DNA from: Phycisphaerae bacterium
GTDB taxonomy: Bacteria > Planctomycetota > Phycisphaerae > Tepidisphaerales > Tepidisphaeraceae
Assembly (NCBI GenBank): GCA_025924315.1
Contig: JAICIO010000021.1
Location: forward strand, 1-64,000
Length of the DNA: 64,000 nucleotides
Reading direction: 5' to 3'
The translations under genes were made by a program, and so were the position numbers. Below, piece by piece: positions 18,791 to 27,479 of this stretch. Position 1 is the stretch's first letter. Every line of letters starts with the position of its first letter. The notes under the pieces were generated by a model, which had not been told where the DNA came from, made no database searches, and worked only from the letters and a program-made list of their open reading frames with translations.

Positions 18791-18951
18791 TCCCCTCTTC
18801 CTGAAAGGGAGAGGGTAAGGGTGAGGGTCGAGCGCGGGAGTAGGAAGGGCGTCGTTTCGCAAAGAAGCCTCGCGCGGGATCTCACGAACTAGCGCCGCGC
18901 GACTCTCACACTTCACCCTCACCCAACCCTCTCCCTTAAGGGAGAGGGGAG
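18791..18951. repeat. long-loop inverted repeat, family D
   Basis: Left arm CTGAAAGGGAGAGGGTAAGG GTGAGGG, right arm CCCTCACCCAACCCTCTCCC TTAAGGGAGAGGGG, about 80 nt apart. The right arm's GGGAGAGGGGAG lies just before the tsaD ATG and probably acts as its SD. A second copy is inside mutL. Confidence 0.87.
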
Positions 18952-18961
18952 AAAACACAAA

Positions 18962-19981
18962 ATGCCCCGCATCCTCGCCATCGAATCCACCTGCGACGAA
19001 ACCGCGGCCGCGGTCGTGGACGACGGCGTCCACGTCCGCAGCAACGTCATCGCGACGCAATTCGAACTGCACGCGAAGTACCGCGGCGTCGTCCCCGAGA
19101 TCGCCAGCCGCGCCCACATCGAAAACATCCTCCCCGTCATCGACGAAGCGCTGCAAAAGTCCGCTTGCGGTTTCGCAGATCTAGACGCAATCGCCATCGC
19201 CCACCGCCCCGGCCTCATCGGCTCGCTCCTCATCGGAGTCACCGCCGCCAAGACCCTCGCCTGGTCGACGGGCAAACCCCTCATCGGCGTCGATCACGTC
19301 CACGCACACCTCTACAGCGTCGTCCTCGACAAAGGCATTCAACCCGAATTCCCAGCCGTCGGATTAGTCTGCAGCGGCGGGCACACCGCGCTCTACCAGG
19401 TGAACACCTGGTCCGACGTCACACTCATCGGCAGCACGATCGACGACGCCGTCGGCGAAGCGTACGACAAGGTCGCCGCCATCCTCGGCCTCGGCTATCC
19501 CGGCGGACCGATCATCGATCGCCTCGCACAGCAGGGCGATCCGAAGTCGATCCACTTCCCGCGCTCCATGCTCGGCCGCGGCTCGCTCGACTTCTCCTTC
19601 AGCGGTTTAAAAACGGCTGTCCTCTATCACGTCAGAGGCGTGCCGGGAAAGGATGAACATCCCGCGCCGCCGAACGAACAGCACATCGCCGACATTTGCG
19701 CGTCGTTTCAGGCCGCGTGCATCGACGTGCTGATCAAAAAGATTCGCCGAGCGATGGAAACCTTCAACGCGAAATCCGTCATCATCGGCGGCGGCGTCAG
19801 CGCCAACCGCGGCCTGCGCGCGGCGCTGTCAAAATTCGAGGTCCCCGTCTACTTCCCCGAATTGCAATACTGCACCGACAACGCCGCCATGAGCGCCGGC
19901 CTCGCGCACATTTACTTCGAGCGTAACGAATTCAGCCCCCTCGATCTCGACGCAATCACGTACAGTCAATTCCGCCCGTAG
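18962..19981 (+). CDS. tsaD: tRNA threonylcarbamoyltransferase TsaD
   Basis: Transfers threonylcarbamoyl to A37 of ANN-decoding tRNAs (t6A) with TsaB/TsaE. 339 residues, the normal length. N-terminal ILAIESTCDETAAAVV, iron-binding HVHAH in GVDHVHAHLYSV, GAEA-like DAVGEAYDKVA, PGGPIIDRLA and IIGGGVSANRGLR are all present. ATG start; the purine-rich end of a family D repeat about ten bases upstream is the only SD candidate. mtaB, which acts on t6A, is also in this window (37.5 kb). Confidence 0.96.
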   Translation: MPRILAIESTCDETAAAVVDDGVHVRSNVIATQFELHAKYRGVVPEIASRAHIENILPVIDEALQKSACGFADLDAIAIAHRPGLIGSLLIGVTAAKTLAWSTGKPLIGVDHVHAHLYSVVLDKGIQPEFPAVGLVCSGGHTALYQVNTWSDVTLIGSTIDDAVGEAYDKVAAILGLGYPGGPIIDRLAQQGDPKSIHFPRSMLGRGSLDFSFSGLKTAVLYHVRGVPGKDEHPAPPNEQHIADICASFQAACIDVLIKKIRRAMETFNAKSVIIGGGVSANRGLRAALSKFEVPVYFPELQYCTDNAAMSAGLAHIYFERNEFSPLDLDAITYSQFRP

Positions 19982-19993
19982 GAACAGAGAGGT

Positions 19994-20111
19994 AAAAGTT
20001 GCACAGGACTGAGGTGAAAGTTAAAGAAACAAACACTCAGTCCTCAGTCCTGCGCAACTTTCGACTTATGCTGATACTCAGTCCTCAGTCCTGAGCAGCT
20101 TTCAACTTATG
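19994..20111. repeat. family L repeat, with two 36-bp direct copies ending in ATG
   Basis: A left arm, AAAAGTTGCACAGGACTGAG, faces ACTCAGTCCTCAGTCCTGCG. The 36-bp unit from ACTCAGTCC to CTTATG occurs at 20035-20070 and 20076-20111 with three differences. The ATG that ends the second copy is the nnrD start codon. Confidence 0.88.
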
Positions 20112-20966
20112 ACACGCATCACCCAACTTCCACCCCTTCCGCCGCGTCCCGCCGATGGCCACAAAGGCCTCTTCGGCCGCGTGCTCGTTGTCGGCGGAAA
20201 CGAGGGCATGATCGGCGCGCCATCCCTTGCCGGAAAATCCGCGCTGCGCATGGGCGCCGGCCTCGTGCAGATCGCCGTCCCGCGCTCGATCCTTAGCGCC
20301 GCGCTGGCCATTACCCCCGAACTCATCGGCCTCGGCCTCGGCAAATCCTCCGCGAAGGACGAGCTGCTCAAAATGGCCGAGAAATCCGACGCCGTCGTCA
20401 TCGGCCCCGGCCTCGGCCAGACCCCCGAAGCGCTCGCGCGCCTGCAGCGCCTCGTCCGTCTGGAAAAACCGATGGTCGTCGACGCCGACGCCCTCAATCT
20501 CCTCGCCAAGCAAAAGCGCTGGCCCGCCTACTTCAAAGCCGCCGCCGTCCTCACCCCGCACCCCGGCGAGATGAAACGCCTCGCCAAGCTCTTCGATCGC
20601 GACGAAGTCCCGACGGATGACAACGGCCGAATCGAAATCGCGAGGCAGGCATCGAACACCTTCCACCAGGTGGTGGTGCTGAAGGGCAATCGCACCGTCG
20701 TCACGGACGGCGAAAAGGTCTACGTGAATCGCACCGGCGACAGCTCGCTATCAAAGGCCGGCACCGGCGACGTCCTCAGCGGAATCATCGGCACGCTGCT
20801 CGCCCAGGAAATGAATCCCTTCGACGCCGCCTGCGCCGGCGTGTGGTTACACGGCAAAGCCGGCGAACTCGCGGGGAAACGATTAGGTATGCGCAGCGTG
20901 CTCGCGCATGAGGTCATCGATGCATTGCCTGAGGCCATCGAAGCGTATGAACAGGCGAATGGGTAA
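20109..20966 (+). CDS. nnrD: ADP/ATP-dependent NAD(P)H-hydrate dehydratase
   Basis: Repairs hydrated NAD(P)H. 285-residue ribokinase-like (YjeF C-terminal) protein without the NnrE epimerase domain. Motifs: GKSALRMGAGLVQIAVP, VIGPGLGQT, DADALNLL, LTPHPGEMKRL and the catalytic loop GTGDVLSGIIG. The ATG lies in the last three bases of a repeated 36-bp element, and there is no SD in the usual position. No separate nnrE is visible. Confidence 0.93.
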   Translation: MTRITQLPPLPPRPADGHKGLFGRVLVVGGNEGMIGAPSLAGKSALRMGAGLVQIAVPRSILSAALAITPELIGLGLGKSSAKDELLKMAEKSDAVVIGPGLGQTPEALARLQRLVRLEKPMVVDADALNLLAKQKRWPAYFKAAAVLTPHPGEMKRLAKLFDRDEVPTDDNGRIEIARQASNTFHQVVVLKGNRTVVTDGEKVYVNRTGDSSLSKAGTGDVLSGIIGTLLAQEMNPFDAACAGVWLHGKAGELAGKRLGMRSVLAHEVIDALPEAIEAYEQANG

Positions 20967-21108
20967 CCGGCCCGCAGAACCGCACCGGCATTCAATTCAT
21001 GGACAGACTCACTTGCAGGTAAGGGTCTTGGCATGACGCCAGGCAGCACGTTTTGGCGACAGGTCGCCGATTGCGCCGTAAACTGTCATGCGATGTGGGG
21101 AGTGCGCG

Positions 21109-23214
21109 ATGCGTCCAAACGTGAGTGACATCAGCAAGGCACTGCAGGATGACTCGAATTGGCCTCATTTCCAGAGATTCGCCACGGATCTTCTCGGGAA
21201 AGCCCTCAACCTGAATCTTGTATCCAGCGAACTTGGAAACGATCTGGGGCGGGACGCGCAATGGTTAAGTCCGCGCACGGGTGATCTGGATGGTGTCGTG
21301 TGCGTCGCAATTCGGAACACTGCGAAGGCAGCGATCGCCAAATTCCATCAGGACTTCAACCGCCTCATCAAAACCGGTCTACCAAATCATGTGGTGATGG
21401 CAAGCAACTTTCCCATCGAAGAGGCGGAGGCATCAGAGTTTCGTCAATGGTGCCGAGCTCGCACCGAACAGCGCCCTCGGATCGAGGTCTTCGGATTGGC
21501 TCGACTTGCCACCGCTGCGGCGAATCACACGGACATATTCATCGAATACTACGAGGCAGACTTACTCAGTCTCCGCCATAGGTTGCTGGGCGCCGACGAT
21601 GCGACTCCCGTCAGATTGAACGGGCTACGAATTGCGCTCGCGACACAATTCAACGAGGACGGGGTCGCTCTCCGCGATAGCTTAATTGATGCATGCGTCC
21701 TTCTATCGCTTTCCAAGACGCAGGATTGGATGTCCTCACATCAGCTGTGCGTGGAGGTGGGCCGACAGTTACAGCTCCCTAATAAGGTGGTCCCCGAACT
21801 AATAGAGTTGAGCGTTCAAAGGCATGCTGCGGCCGAGAGGGTTTCCCGCGTCGCCAGCAGTGTGCGCATAGAACCGCCGGGCGCGGAGCGGCTCCAAGAA
21901 CTCGACAATTACTCGACTACTGATGCTCGCACGATGCGAGAGGGTTTTTGCGCCGAGGTTACGCGTCGCCTCTCGCAGGACCTCGTCAGGAGGATCGGTG
22001 ACCGCCTCCCGGAGATTTGGGTACGTCTTCAGGAACTACTCGTCGATGCCTTCTGGAGCCGCAGCCTTGAGGTTTGCAATCGAATCCTGGAACTGTCGAA
22101 CCGCCCACCGCTTCCGGAGTTGTTTGGGGTCCGCGCATTTGAGCCATTCATCGCTGAGTTGTTTGCGACCGACGAATCGATGGACTCCGTTAAAGAGCTT
22201 GCCAATGCGGTTGTGGAGGTTGTTTTGGATCGCACGGGGATCGTGCGGCAGTCGATGCTCAACACGGTGGTTAAGTTCGTGGCGCTCTGCAGCATCGGGA
22301 TTCATCCCGAGGCGTATGAAGAGGTCAATGCGAAACTACAGAAGTGGTTAATGTTGCTCGACACGCACGTATTAATTAGCTGGCTTTGCACCGGCGAGGC
22401 GGACCATGATGCACTCTGCGCCCTGATCGAGTCTTGGAAACGATTGGGGCGAAGGATCGCGGTGCCGGAGCCCGTGCTAGAGGAAACCGCGTATCATGCG
22501 TGGAGAAGCAACGAGGAAGCTAAGGGCCTTCCAGGAGATCGCGGTCGCACAGCAAAAACATATTTTGCAGAGACGGCCTTCCTGAGGACTTTCTTATTGC
22601 AAGAGCGGGGTCAGTTTTCTCCAGGCAGATGGCGCGCGTTCATGACTAAGTTCGGCGGAGAAACCAAAACTGACACGAGTGCAATTGAGGAGGAACTCAA
22701 AACGCGACAGATTACAGCGATCAAGATCTCCAGCAGCGAATCACCGGGGCCTCGAGTTCACAGGGGACCAGTTGTCCGTCCGACCGTGAGGCTCAGCAAA
22801 GAGGGCGAGGGTGAGATTGAACTAAAGCCGATCTGGGATAGACGGCTGATCGAGATCGCGACGATGTGCAAGCGTCAACAGGAGCAACAGGGGGGTGGGG
22901 TTGTAGTTGTCTCAGACTCGGGGGCGTTGCGAGCAGCAATGGAAACTCGTCTACCGCGAGACCGGGTCGCGGTGAAGTCGGCCGCGTCCGTAGGATTTGC
23001 AATGGCGATGCTCCCAGGAAGCTCATTGTCGCTCGCACACCTTCGCGAGCTTCTTTTTGATGACCAGCCCTTCCTCGCCTTGATTACAGAGTTGGCGCCG
23101 CTTGCGAAAAAGATTGTGCACGACTCCTACGAAGATGGTCTTGATCAGTTAGGGCGGTTGCACTTGTGTGAGGCGCTCGCTGAGCGCGTCAGAGCTGCGT
23201 TTAATAGGCGTTAG
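21109..23214 (+). CDS. putative two-nuclease protein: restriction-endonuclease-like N-terminus, PIN-like C-terminus
   Basis: 701 residues; start set at the ATG with GGGGAG six bases upstream. Residues 15-125 resemble the Mrr/PD-(D/E)xK entry fold (WPHFQRFATDLL, GNDLGRDAQWL with Asp49), but the expected (Q/E)xK strand reads VVCVAIRNTAK, so this domain may be inactive. A long helical middle follows. Residues 412-610 look PIN-like: LLDTHVLISWL (Asp418), VPEPVLEETAYHA (Glu458/459), VVVVSDSGALRAAM (Asp603). Codon use is less GC-biased than in the flanking genes. It stands alone and looks like an accessory, possibly defence, gene. Function inferred only. Confidence 0.72.
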   Translation: MRPNVSDISKALQDDSNWPHFQRFATDLLGKALNLNLVSSELGNDLGRDAQWLSPRTGDLDGVVCVAIRNTAKAAIAKFHQDFNRLIKTGLPNHVVMASNFPIEEAEASEFRQWCRARTEQRPRIEVFGLARLATAAANHTDIFIEYYEADLLSLRHRLLGADDATPVRLNGLRIALATQFNEDGVALRDSLIDACVLLSLSKTQDWMSSHQLCVEVGRQLQLPNKVVPELIELSVQRHAAAERVSRVASSVRIEPPGAERLQELDNYSTTDARTMREGFCAEVTRRLSQDLVRRIGDRLPEIWVRLQELLVDAFWSRSLEVCNRILELSNRPPLPELFGVRAFEPFIAELFATDESMDSVKELANAVVEVVLDRTGIVRQSMLNTVVKFVALCSIGIHPEAYEEVNAKLQKWLMLLDTHVLISWLCTGEADHDALCALIESWKRLGRRIAVPEPVLEETAYHAWRSNEEAKGLPGDRGRTAKTYFAETAFLRTFLLQERGQFSPGRWRAFMTKFGGETKTDTSAIEEELKTRQITAIKISSSESPGPRVHRGPVVRPTVRLSKEGEGEIELKPIWDRRLIEIATMCKRQQEQQGGGVVVVSDSGALRAAMETRLPRDRVAVKSAASVGFAMAMLPGSSLSLAHLRELLFDDQPFLALITELAPLAKKIVHDSYEDGLDQLGRLHLCEALAERVRAAFNRR

Positions 23215-23277
23215 TCCGGGGTAGCGACAGAGAAGAGTTTTTGGATTTAACGATCTGACTCGATTGAAAATCACTCC

Positions 23278-23315
23278 ATCATTCGTGTCCATTCGTGTTC
23301 ATTCGTGGTTCAAGT
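23278..23315. repeat. family E repeat, single arm
   Basis: Three 10-11 nt units ATTCGTGTCC, ATTCGTGTTC, ATTCGTGGTT in tandem, 17 bases past the VOC gene. Other copies are at 45664-45747. Confidence 0.8.
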
Positions 23316-23332
23316 CTTTTGTTCGACCGCAT

Positions 23333-23755
23333 TCACTTCCGCAGCTGCGGCGTGTGCGTGATGCCGACGAGCAAACCTTCCGGCCCCAGCAGCCGCGTCA
23401 CGATTTGCCCCCACGGCTCCGTTCGCATCGCGACGAGCAGCTGGTAGCCTTGCGACTTCAGCTCGGCGGTCGCTTGTTCGATGTCGGCGACGTCGAACTC
23501 GATCCACGCCTGCGGCACCGGTAGATCGCCGGGCCACTGGTTCGTGCCGAAGCAGGACTCGGCGGCCTGCGCGAGCGGCCATAGGGCGAAATGCTTTACG
23601 CCGTCGAGCGCGCCGGTGTGCAGGTATCCGCCGGCGTCTTCCTTGAACGGCAGGGCGAGCGTCTCGGCGTAGAACTTGCGGCTGGCGACCGCGTCGCGAA
23701 CGATCGGGCCGAAGCCCGCGACGAAGAGGACGTCGATGTTTTTCGGGGATTTCAT
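23333..23755 (-). CDS. VOC (glyoxalase/dioxygenase superfamily) protein
   Basis: 140 residues with the paired beta-alpha-beta-beta-beta layout of vicinal oxygen chelate proteins: an opening IDVLFVAGFGPIVRDAVASR, then KFYAETLALPF, a central AWIEFDVADIEQATAEL and a C-terminal LGPEGLLVGITHTP. Start at the ATG with AAAGGAG six bases upstream; an upstream extension is repeat-derived. Substrate unknown; not adjacent to a resistance or catabolic cluster. Confidence 0.82.
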   Translation of the reverse strand: MKSPKNIDVLFVAGFGPIVRDAVASRKFYAETLALPFKEDAGGYLHTGALDGVKHFALWPLAQAAESCFGTNQWPGDLPVPQAWIEFDVADIEQATAELKSQGYQLLVAMRTEPWGQIVTRLLGPEGLLVGITHTPQLRK

Positions 23756-23796
23756 GAGAGGTCTCCTTTGGCATGCTGCTTGATCCCTTCGCGCGG

Positions 23797-23824
23797 AGCA
23801 CAGCCGAGGGCGGCTGTGCCACAC
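23797..23824. repeat. family B repeat, single arm
   Basis: GAGCACAGCCGAGGGCGGCT GTGCCACA, upstream of the VOC gene. Confidence 0.8.
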
Positions 23825-23835
23825 CGTGCTACACC

Positions 23836-23859
23836 GTGGGGTTGGCGACCCCGCCTACA
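23836..23859. repeat. short palindromic repeat, family N
   Basis: On the minus strand TGTAGGCGGGGTCGCCAACC CCAC, a GGGGT/ACCCC hairpin. Its TAG is the stop codon of gltX. Confidence 0.65.
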
Positions 23860-25489
23860 GTGCCGGCGTGAGGCAACGATCGATTCGCGCGAGGGTGTTT
23901 TCTTTTCCGAGGAACTCCAGGCTTTCGAAGATCGGCGGGCTGATGGTGCCGCCACTCACGGCGACGCGGACGGGTTGGGCGATTTTGCCCAGGCCCAATT
24001 GCTTTTCGGCGCCGTAGGCGTTGATGGCGGATTCGATTGTCGCGTGATTCCACGTAGAGAGGGTCGCGAGGATCGGTCTCAGATCGCGCAGGACGGTCAG
24101 GCCCTGGTTGTCGGATTTTTTCAGGACTTTTTCGACGGCGTCGGGTTGATAGGTGATTTCGTCGTCGCGCATGAAGAGGAAACGGGAGGACTCGTCGACG
24201 TCGCGCAACAGGCGGAAGCCTTTTTTCATTTCGAGCATTTTGGCGAGTTGTTCGTCGCTCGCTCGGGCGAGCGGGGATTCGGGGTTGACGGCGAGATAGG
24301 CTTTGAAGGCTTGCACGAGGTGTGCGGCAGAGGTGCTGGCCGCGTATTCCGTATTGAAGGCGAGGAGCTTTTCGCGGTTGAACTTGGCGTTGCTCCTGCC
24401 GATGCCCTCGATTGTGAAGAGTTCGATCAATTGCTCGGTGGTCATGCGCTCGCGATCGCCGCCGGGGTTCCAGCCTAAGAGGGCGAGGAAGTTGAGCATC
24501 GCTTCGGGGAGGTAACCGGCCTTGCGGAAATCGTGGACGAGGATTTCGGGGAGATCGGTGTTCTTGAGGCCGATGACGCTCATCACCTGCTGTTGTTCGG
24601 GGATGTCGAGCTGTTTTTGTGTGTCCTTCAACCAGTCTTCGATCTGCGAAACCGCAAGCGACGTCTTGGCCGCGAGATCCTGTGGAGACGTCTTGTTGGT
24701 CTTAAGCCAGTTTTGGGCGCGCTGACGGATGAGTTTGTCGCGATCGCGCTTGCTCATTTTGCTGCCATCTTGTGGGTTCAAGATGACGGGGAGGTGCGCG
24801 TAGATCGGACGCGGGTAACCCAATGCCTCTTGCAGCGCGATGTGGTTGACGGTGTTGAGCAGGTGCTCCTGTCCGCGGAGGACGTGGGTGATGCCGGCGT
24901 CGGCATCGTCCACGACGACGGCAAAGTGATAGGTCGGCATGCCGTCGCTTTTGCGGATGACGAAGTCCTGCACTTGTGTCGAGTTGACGCCCTGGCCGGG
25001 GCCGAGGACGGCGTCTTCGAAGTAGTAATCTTTGACCGGCGTGGCGAAGCGCACGACGTGCGGGCGGTTTTCGGATTCGTAGGCGCGGAGCTGGTCGTCG
25101 GTGAGTTGCGGGCGACGGTAGATGTAGGTTCGCTTCGCTTTCTCGGCGACCGCGCGCTGGGCGGTCAGCTCTTCGTCGGTCTCGTAGGCTTTGTAGGCGA
25201 GGCCGCGCTTCAGCAGGTCGTCGATGATTTTGTTGTAGATCTCGAGGCGTTTGGATTGGAAGACGAGCTCGGTGTTGTCCCAGTTGAGTCCGAGCCAGCG
25301 GAGGTCGTCGAGGAGTTGATGGACGGCGGTCTCCGTGCTGCGCGCGAGGTCGGTGTCTTCAATGCGAAGGAGGAATTCTCCACCGAAGTGTCGGGCGAGG
25401 AGGAACGAAAAGAGCGCGGTGCGCGCGCCGCCGACGTGAAGATAGCCGGTGGGCGAAGGGGCGAAACGGGTGATGACTTTGTTGGCCAT
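23855..25489 (-). CDS. gltX: glutamyl-tRNA synthetase
   Basis: Class I aminoacyl-tRNA synthetase charging tRNA(Glu). The HIGH-type motif is in RFAPSPTGYLHVGGARTALF and the KMSKS-type motif is SKMSKRDRDK. About 544 residues with the C-terminal anticodon-binding helical bundle, within the long end of the family range. Start chosen at MANKVITRF (25489); an ATG four codons upstream is equally possible and neither has a clear SD. The stop codon TAG belongs to the family N repeat. No glutaminyl-tRNA synthetase or gatCAB is seen here. Confidence 0.95.
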   Translation of the reverse strand: MANKVITRFAPSPTGYLHVGGARTALFSFLLARHFGGEFLLRIEDTDLARSTETAVHQLLDDLRWLGLNWDNTELVFQSKRLEIYNKIIDDLLKRGLAYKAYETDEELTAQRAVAEKAKRTYIYRRPQLTDDQLRAYESENRPHVVRFATPVKDYYFEDAVLGPGQGVNSTQVQDFVIRKSDGMPTYHFAVVVDDADAGITHVLRGQEHLLNTVNHIALQEALGYPRPIYAHLPVILNPQDGSKMSKRDRDKLIRQRAQNWLKTNKTSPQDLAAKTSLAVSQIEDWLKDTQKQLDIPEQQQVMSVIGLKNTDLPEILVHDFRKAGYLPEAMLNFLALLGWNPGGDRERMTTEQLIELFTIEGIGRSNAKFNREKLLAFNTEYAASTSAAHLVQAFKAYLAVNPESPLARASDEQLAKMLEMKKGFRLLRDVDESSRFLFMRDDEITYQPDAVEKVLKKSDNQGLTVLRDLRPILATLSTWNHATIESAINAYGAEKQLGLGKIAQPVRVAVSGGTISPPIFESLEFLGKENTLARIDRCLTPAL

Positions 25490-25536
25490 GGAAGGGCGCA
25501 TTATCGAAAGGTGAAGGGGCGTGGCAAGGATGCGTT

Positions 25537-25598
25537 TGGCCGCGAGCTTGCTCGCGTGGATTTGTATCCGAAAAAGGCGCGAGCACGCTCGCGGCTAA
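25537..25598. repeat. intergenic inverted repeat, family C
   Basis: GGCCGCGAGCTTGCTCGCG and GCGCGAGCACGCTCGCGGCT AA around about 20 nt. The far end supplies the TAG stop codon of pssA (25595-25597). Confidence 0.85.
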
Positions 25599-26599
25599 AC
25601 ATTGAGGTGCTGGGGCGCGACCGGTTTGCGGCGCATCTTCAGATACGCCTGAATGCCGGGGCCGTAAAGCGCATAGGCGAGGCATCCGATTCCGAGGACG
25701 TAGCGGTGGGCGATCAGGAAGAGGAGCAGAATCGCCACGCCGGCGATGAGGCGGGCGATAGGCCTGCGTCCGCGGAGCCAGCGGTTGATCACGTGCGGGT
25801 AGCGGATGTTGGAGACCATCAGCAATCCGGCGCACAGGACGATCGCGGGGAGAATGCAGGTGCAGGTATTGGCGAGCGCGCGGGCGAGATGGGAGTCAGT
25901 TGCTTCCCAGATCTTGTAAAGGTCCTGCTGCATGAGGATGAACGCGACGACCGCGCCGGCGGCGCCGGGCGAGGGAAGGCCGAGAAAGCTGAAGTGGTGT
26001 TGTTCGCCGTGTTCGTTGCTGACGTTGAATCGTGCGAGGCGAATGGCGGCGCAGCTGAAGTACAGCGCTCCGATCGCCCAGATCAGGCGTGAGAAGACGA
26101 TGGGAAGAGTCGGGCCCTGGGCTTTGAAGACGAGCAGTGCGATGAACGCGGGCGCCGCGCCGAAGCTGACGACGTCGGCGAGGCTGTCGAGCTGTCCGCC
26201 AAAGTCGGTCGTGTGGCGCGTGAAGCGCGCGAGGCGGCCGTCGAGTGCGTCAAAGATCATCGCCATGAAAATCAGGTAAGCGGCGGCGAGAAATTTGTAG
26301 CCGCTGAACCACCTGGCCCAGGGGTCGCTACCGACGTTCGAAGCGTCGAACGCAGCGACGTACATCGCGCCGAATCCGCAGATGGCATTGCCGAGCGTCG
26401 CCATGCTCGGGAGGAAATAAACCGAGCGGATGTAAGCGCGGCGCCCGCGACGGCGCATGCGGCGGCGGCGATGCTCTCGCGTTCGCAGGGATGAAGGATC
26501 GTCAGATAAAGATGAAGGATGAAGGATGAAGGATGAAGACGATTCATCTTCCTCTTCATCCTTCATCCTTGTGCCTTCATCCTCGTTGGGATCGCTCAT
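25595..26599 (-). CDS. pssA: CDP-diacylglycerol--serine O-phosphatidyltransferase
   Basis: Membrane enzyme making phosphatidylserine from CDP-DAG and serine. It has the CDP-alcohol phosphatidyltransferase motif DALDGRLARF...GGQLDSLAD and several membrane helices. The start overlaps the psd stop as ATGA, which supports coupled expression and fixes the start. Residues about 5-38 (rich in Asp/Glu/Ser, with FILHPSSL) are a translated family K repeat, not family sequence; the conserved part begins near YIRSVYFLPSMATLGNAICG. The stop codon lies in a family C repeat. Confidence 0.93.
   Translation of the reverse strand: MSDPNEDEGTRMKDEEEDESSSSFILHPSSLSDDPSSLRTREHRRRRMRRRGRRAYIRSVYFLPSMATLGNAICGFGAMYVAAFDASNVGSDPWARWFSGYKFLAAAYLIFMAMIFDALDGRLARFTRHTTDFGGQLDSLADVVSFGAAPAFIALLVFKAQGPTLPIVFSRLIWAIGALYFSCAAIRLARFNVSNEHGEQHHFSFLGLPSPGAAGAVVAFILMQQDLYKIWEATDSHLARALANTCTCILPAIVLCAGLLMVSNIRYPHVINRWLRGRRPIARLIAGVAILLLFLIAHRYVLGIGCLAYALYGPGIQAYLKMRRKPVAPQHLNV
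26488..26585. repeat. family K inverted repeat inside pssA
   Basis: Tandem 7-mers GATGAAG on the left (through 26547) face CTTCATCCTTCATCC units on the right. On the coding strand it is read as an acidic and FILHPSS-type peptide in the PssA N-terminus. Confidence 0.88.
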
Positions 26600-27348
26600 G
26601 CCGGCGACTCCCGGCCGACGATTGGTTCGTACTCCTGGTCATCGAGCTTTCGCACGCGCGTCACGACCGGCTGATGAAGAATCGCGATGACATCTTGCGC
26701 TCCGCGGACGGTGTCGCCGATCTGAACTTTGATCTCGGGCTCGAGCCAAGCAGGGATGTACAGCTCGGTGCGGCTGCCGAACTTGATCATGCCGATGCGC
26801 TGTCCGCGCGCGACGCTTTCGCCTTTATCGACCGTGCAAATGATTCGCCGCGCGATGAGACCGACGATTTGCTTGACGACCGCGATCGGGCGATTGCTTT
26901 CACTCTCGACGAGCACTACGGTGTTGGATTCGTTGTCGGTCGACGCTTCGTTGTGCTTCATCGCGTTAATGAACTTGCCGCGCTTGTAGCGAACTTCCTT
27001 CACCACGCCGTCGCATGGCGCGCGGTTGATGTGCACGTTGAAGACAGAAAGAAAGATGCCGACGCGGACGCACGGTCCGCCGAGGAGTTCGTGGTTGGGG
27101 AGCTTCTCGATGTCGGAGACTTTTCCGTCGGCGGGGCTGACCATCGCATGCTGCTCGACGGGAATCGCGCGCTCGGGATCGCGGAAGAAGGCGAAGAGCC
27201 AGATGAGGACCGCGACGGGAAGCAGGAGAAAGACGTAGCGGAGCCAGTCGGGGATGAAATACGCCTGGGTGATTCCGACCATCACGGCGGCGAGAACGAG
27301 CGAACCAATCAGCATTTCTCGCCAGCCGTGTCGCGTCACAGGAATCAT
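26596..27348 (-). CDS. psd: phosphatidylserine decarboxylase
   Basis: Makes phosphatidylethanolamine from phosphatidylserine. 250 residues, with an N-terminal membrane region (about residues 12-50), then VSPADGKVSDIE, VHINRAPCDG and the self-cleavage site GS in IKFGSRTELYIP, where Ser becomes the pyruvoyl cofactor. The short form fits the PSD-A subfamily. Upstream partner of pssA with a four-base overlap, so both steps are on one transcript. Confidence 0.95.
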   Translation of the reverse strand: MIPVTRHGWREMLIGSLVLAAVMVGITQAYFIPDWLRYVFLLLPVAVLIWLFAFFRDPERAIPVEQHAMVSPADGKVSDIEKLPNHELLGGPCVRVGIFLSVFNVHINRAPCDGVVKEVRYKRGKFINAMKHNEASTDNESNTVVLVESESNRPIAVVKQIVGLIARRIICTVDKGESVARGQRIGMIKFGSRTELYIPAWLEPEIKVQIGDTVRGAQDVIAILHQPVVTRVRKLDDQEYEPIVGRESPA

Positions 27349-27427
27349 GATTTCACGCTATGACATGGTGCGCAGGTTGTCAACGCGAGAACCCTTTGGG
27401 GCCCGCGCGCTTGCCGACAAACGACGG

Positions 27428-27457
27428 AAGCACAGCCGAGGGCGGCTGTGCCACATG
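27428..27457. repeat. family B repeat, single arm
   Basis: AAGCACAGCCGAGGGCGGCT GTGCCACATG, in the gap between the TPR gene and psd. Confidence 0.82.
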
Positions 27458-27479
27458 ATTCGCATCACAACCACCACCA

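Noticed and set aside
23756-23824. Upstream extension of the VOC protein
   Set aside because: It reads through a family B repeat; AAAGGAG marks the ATG at 23755.
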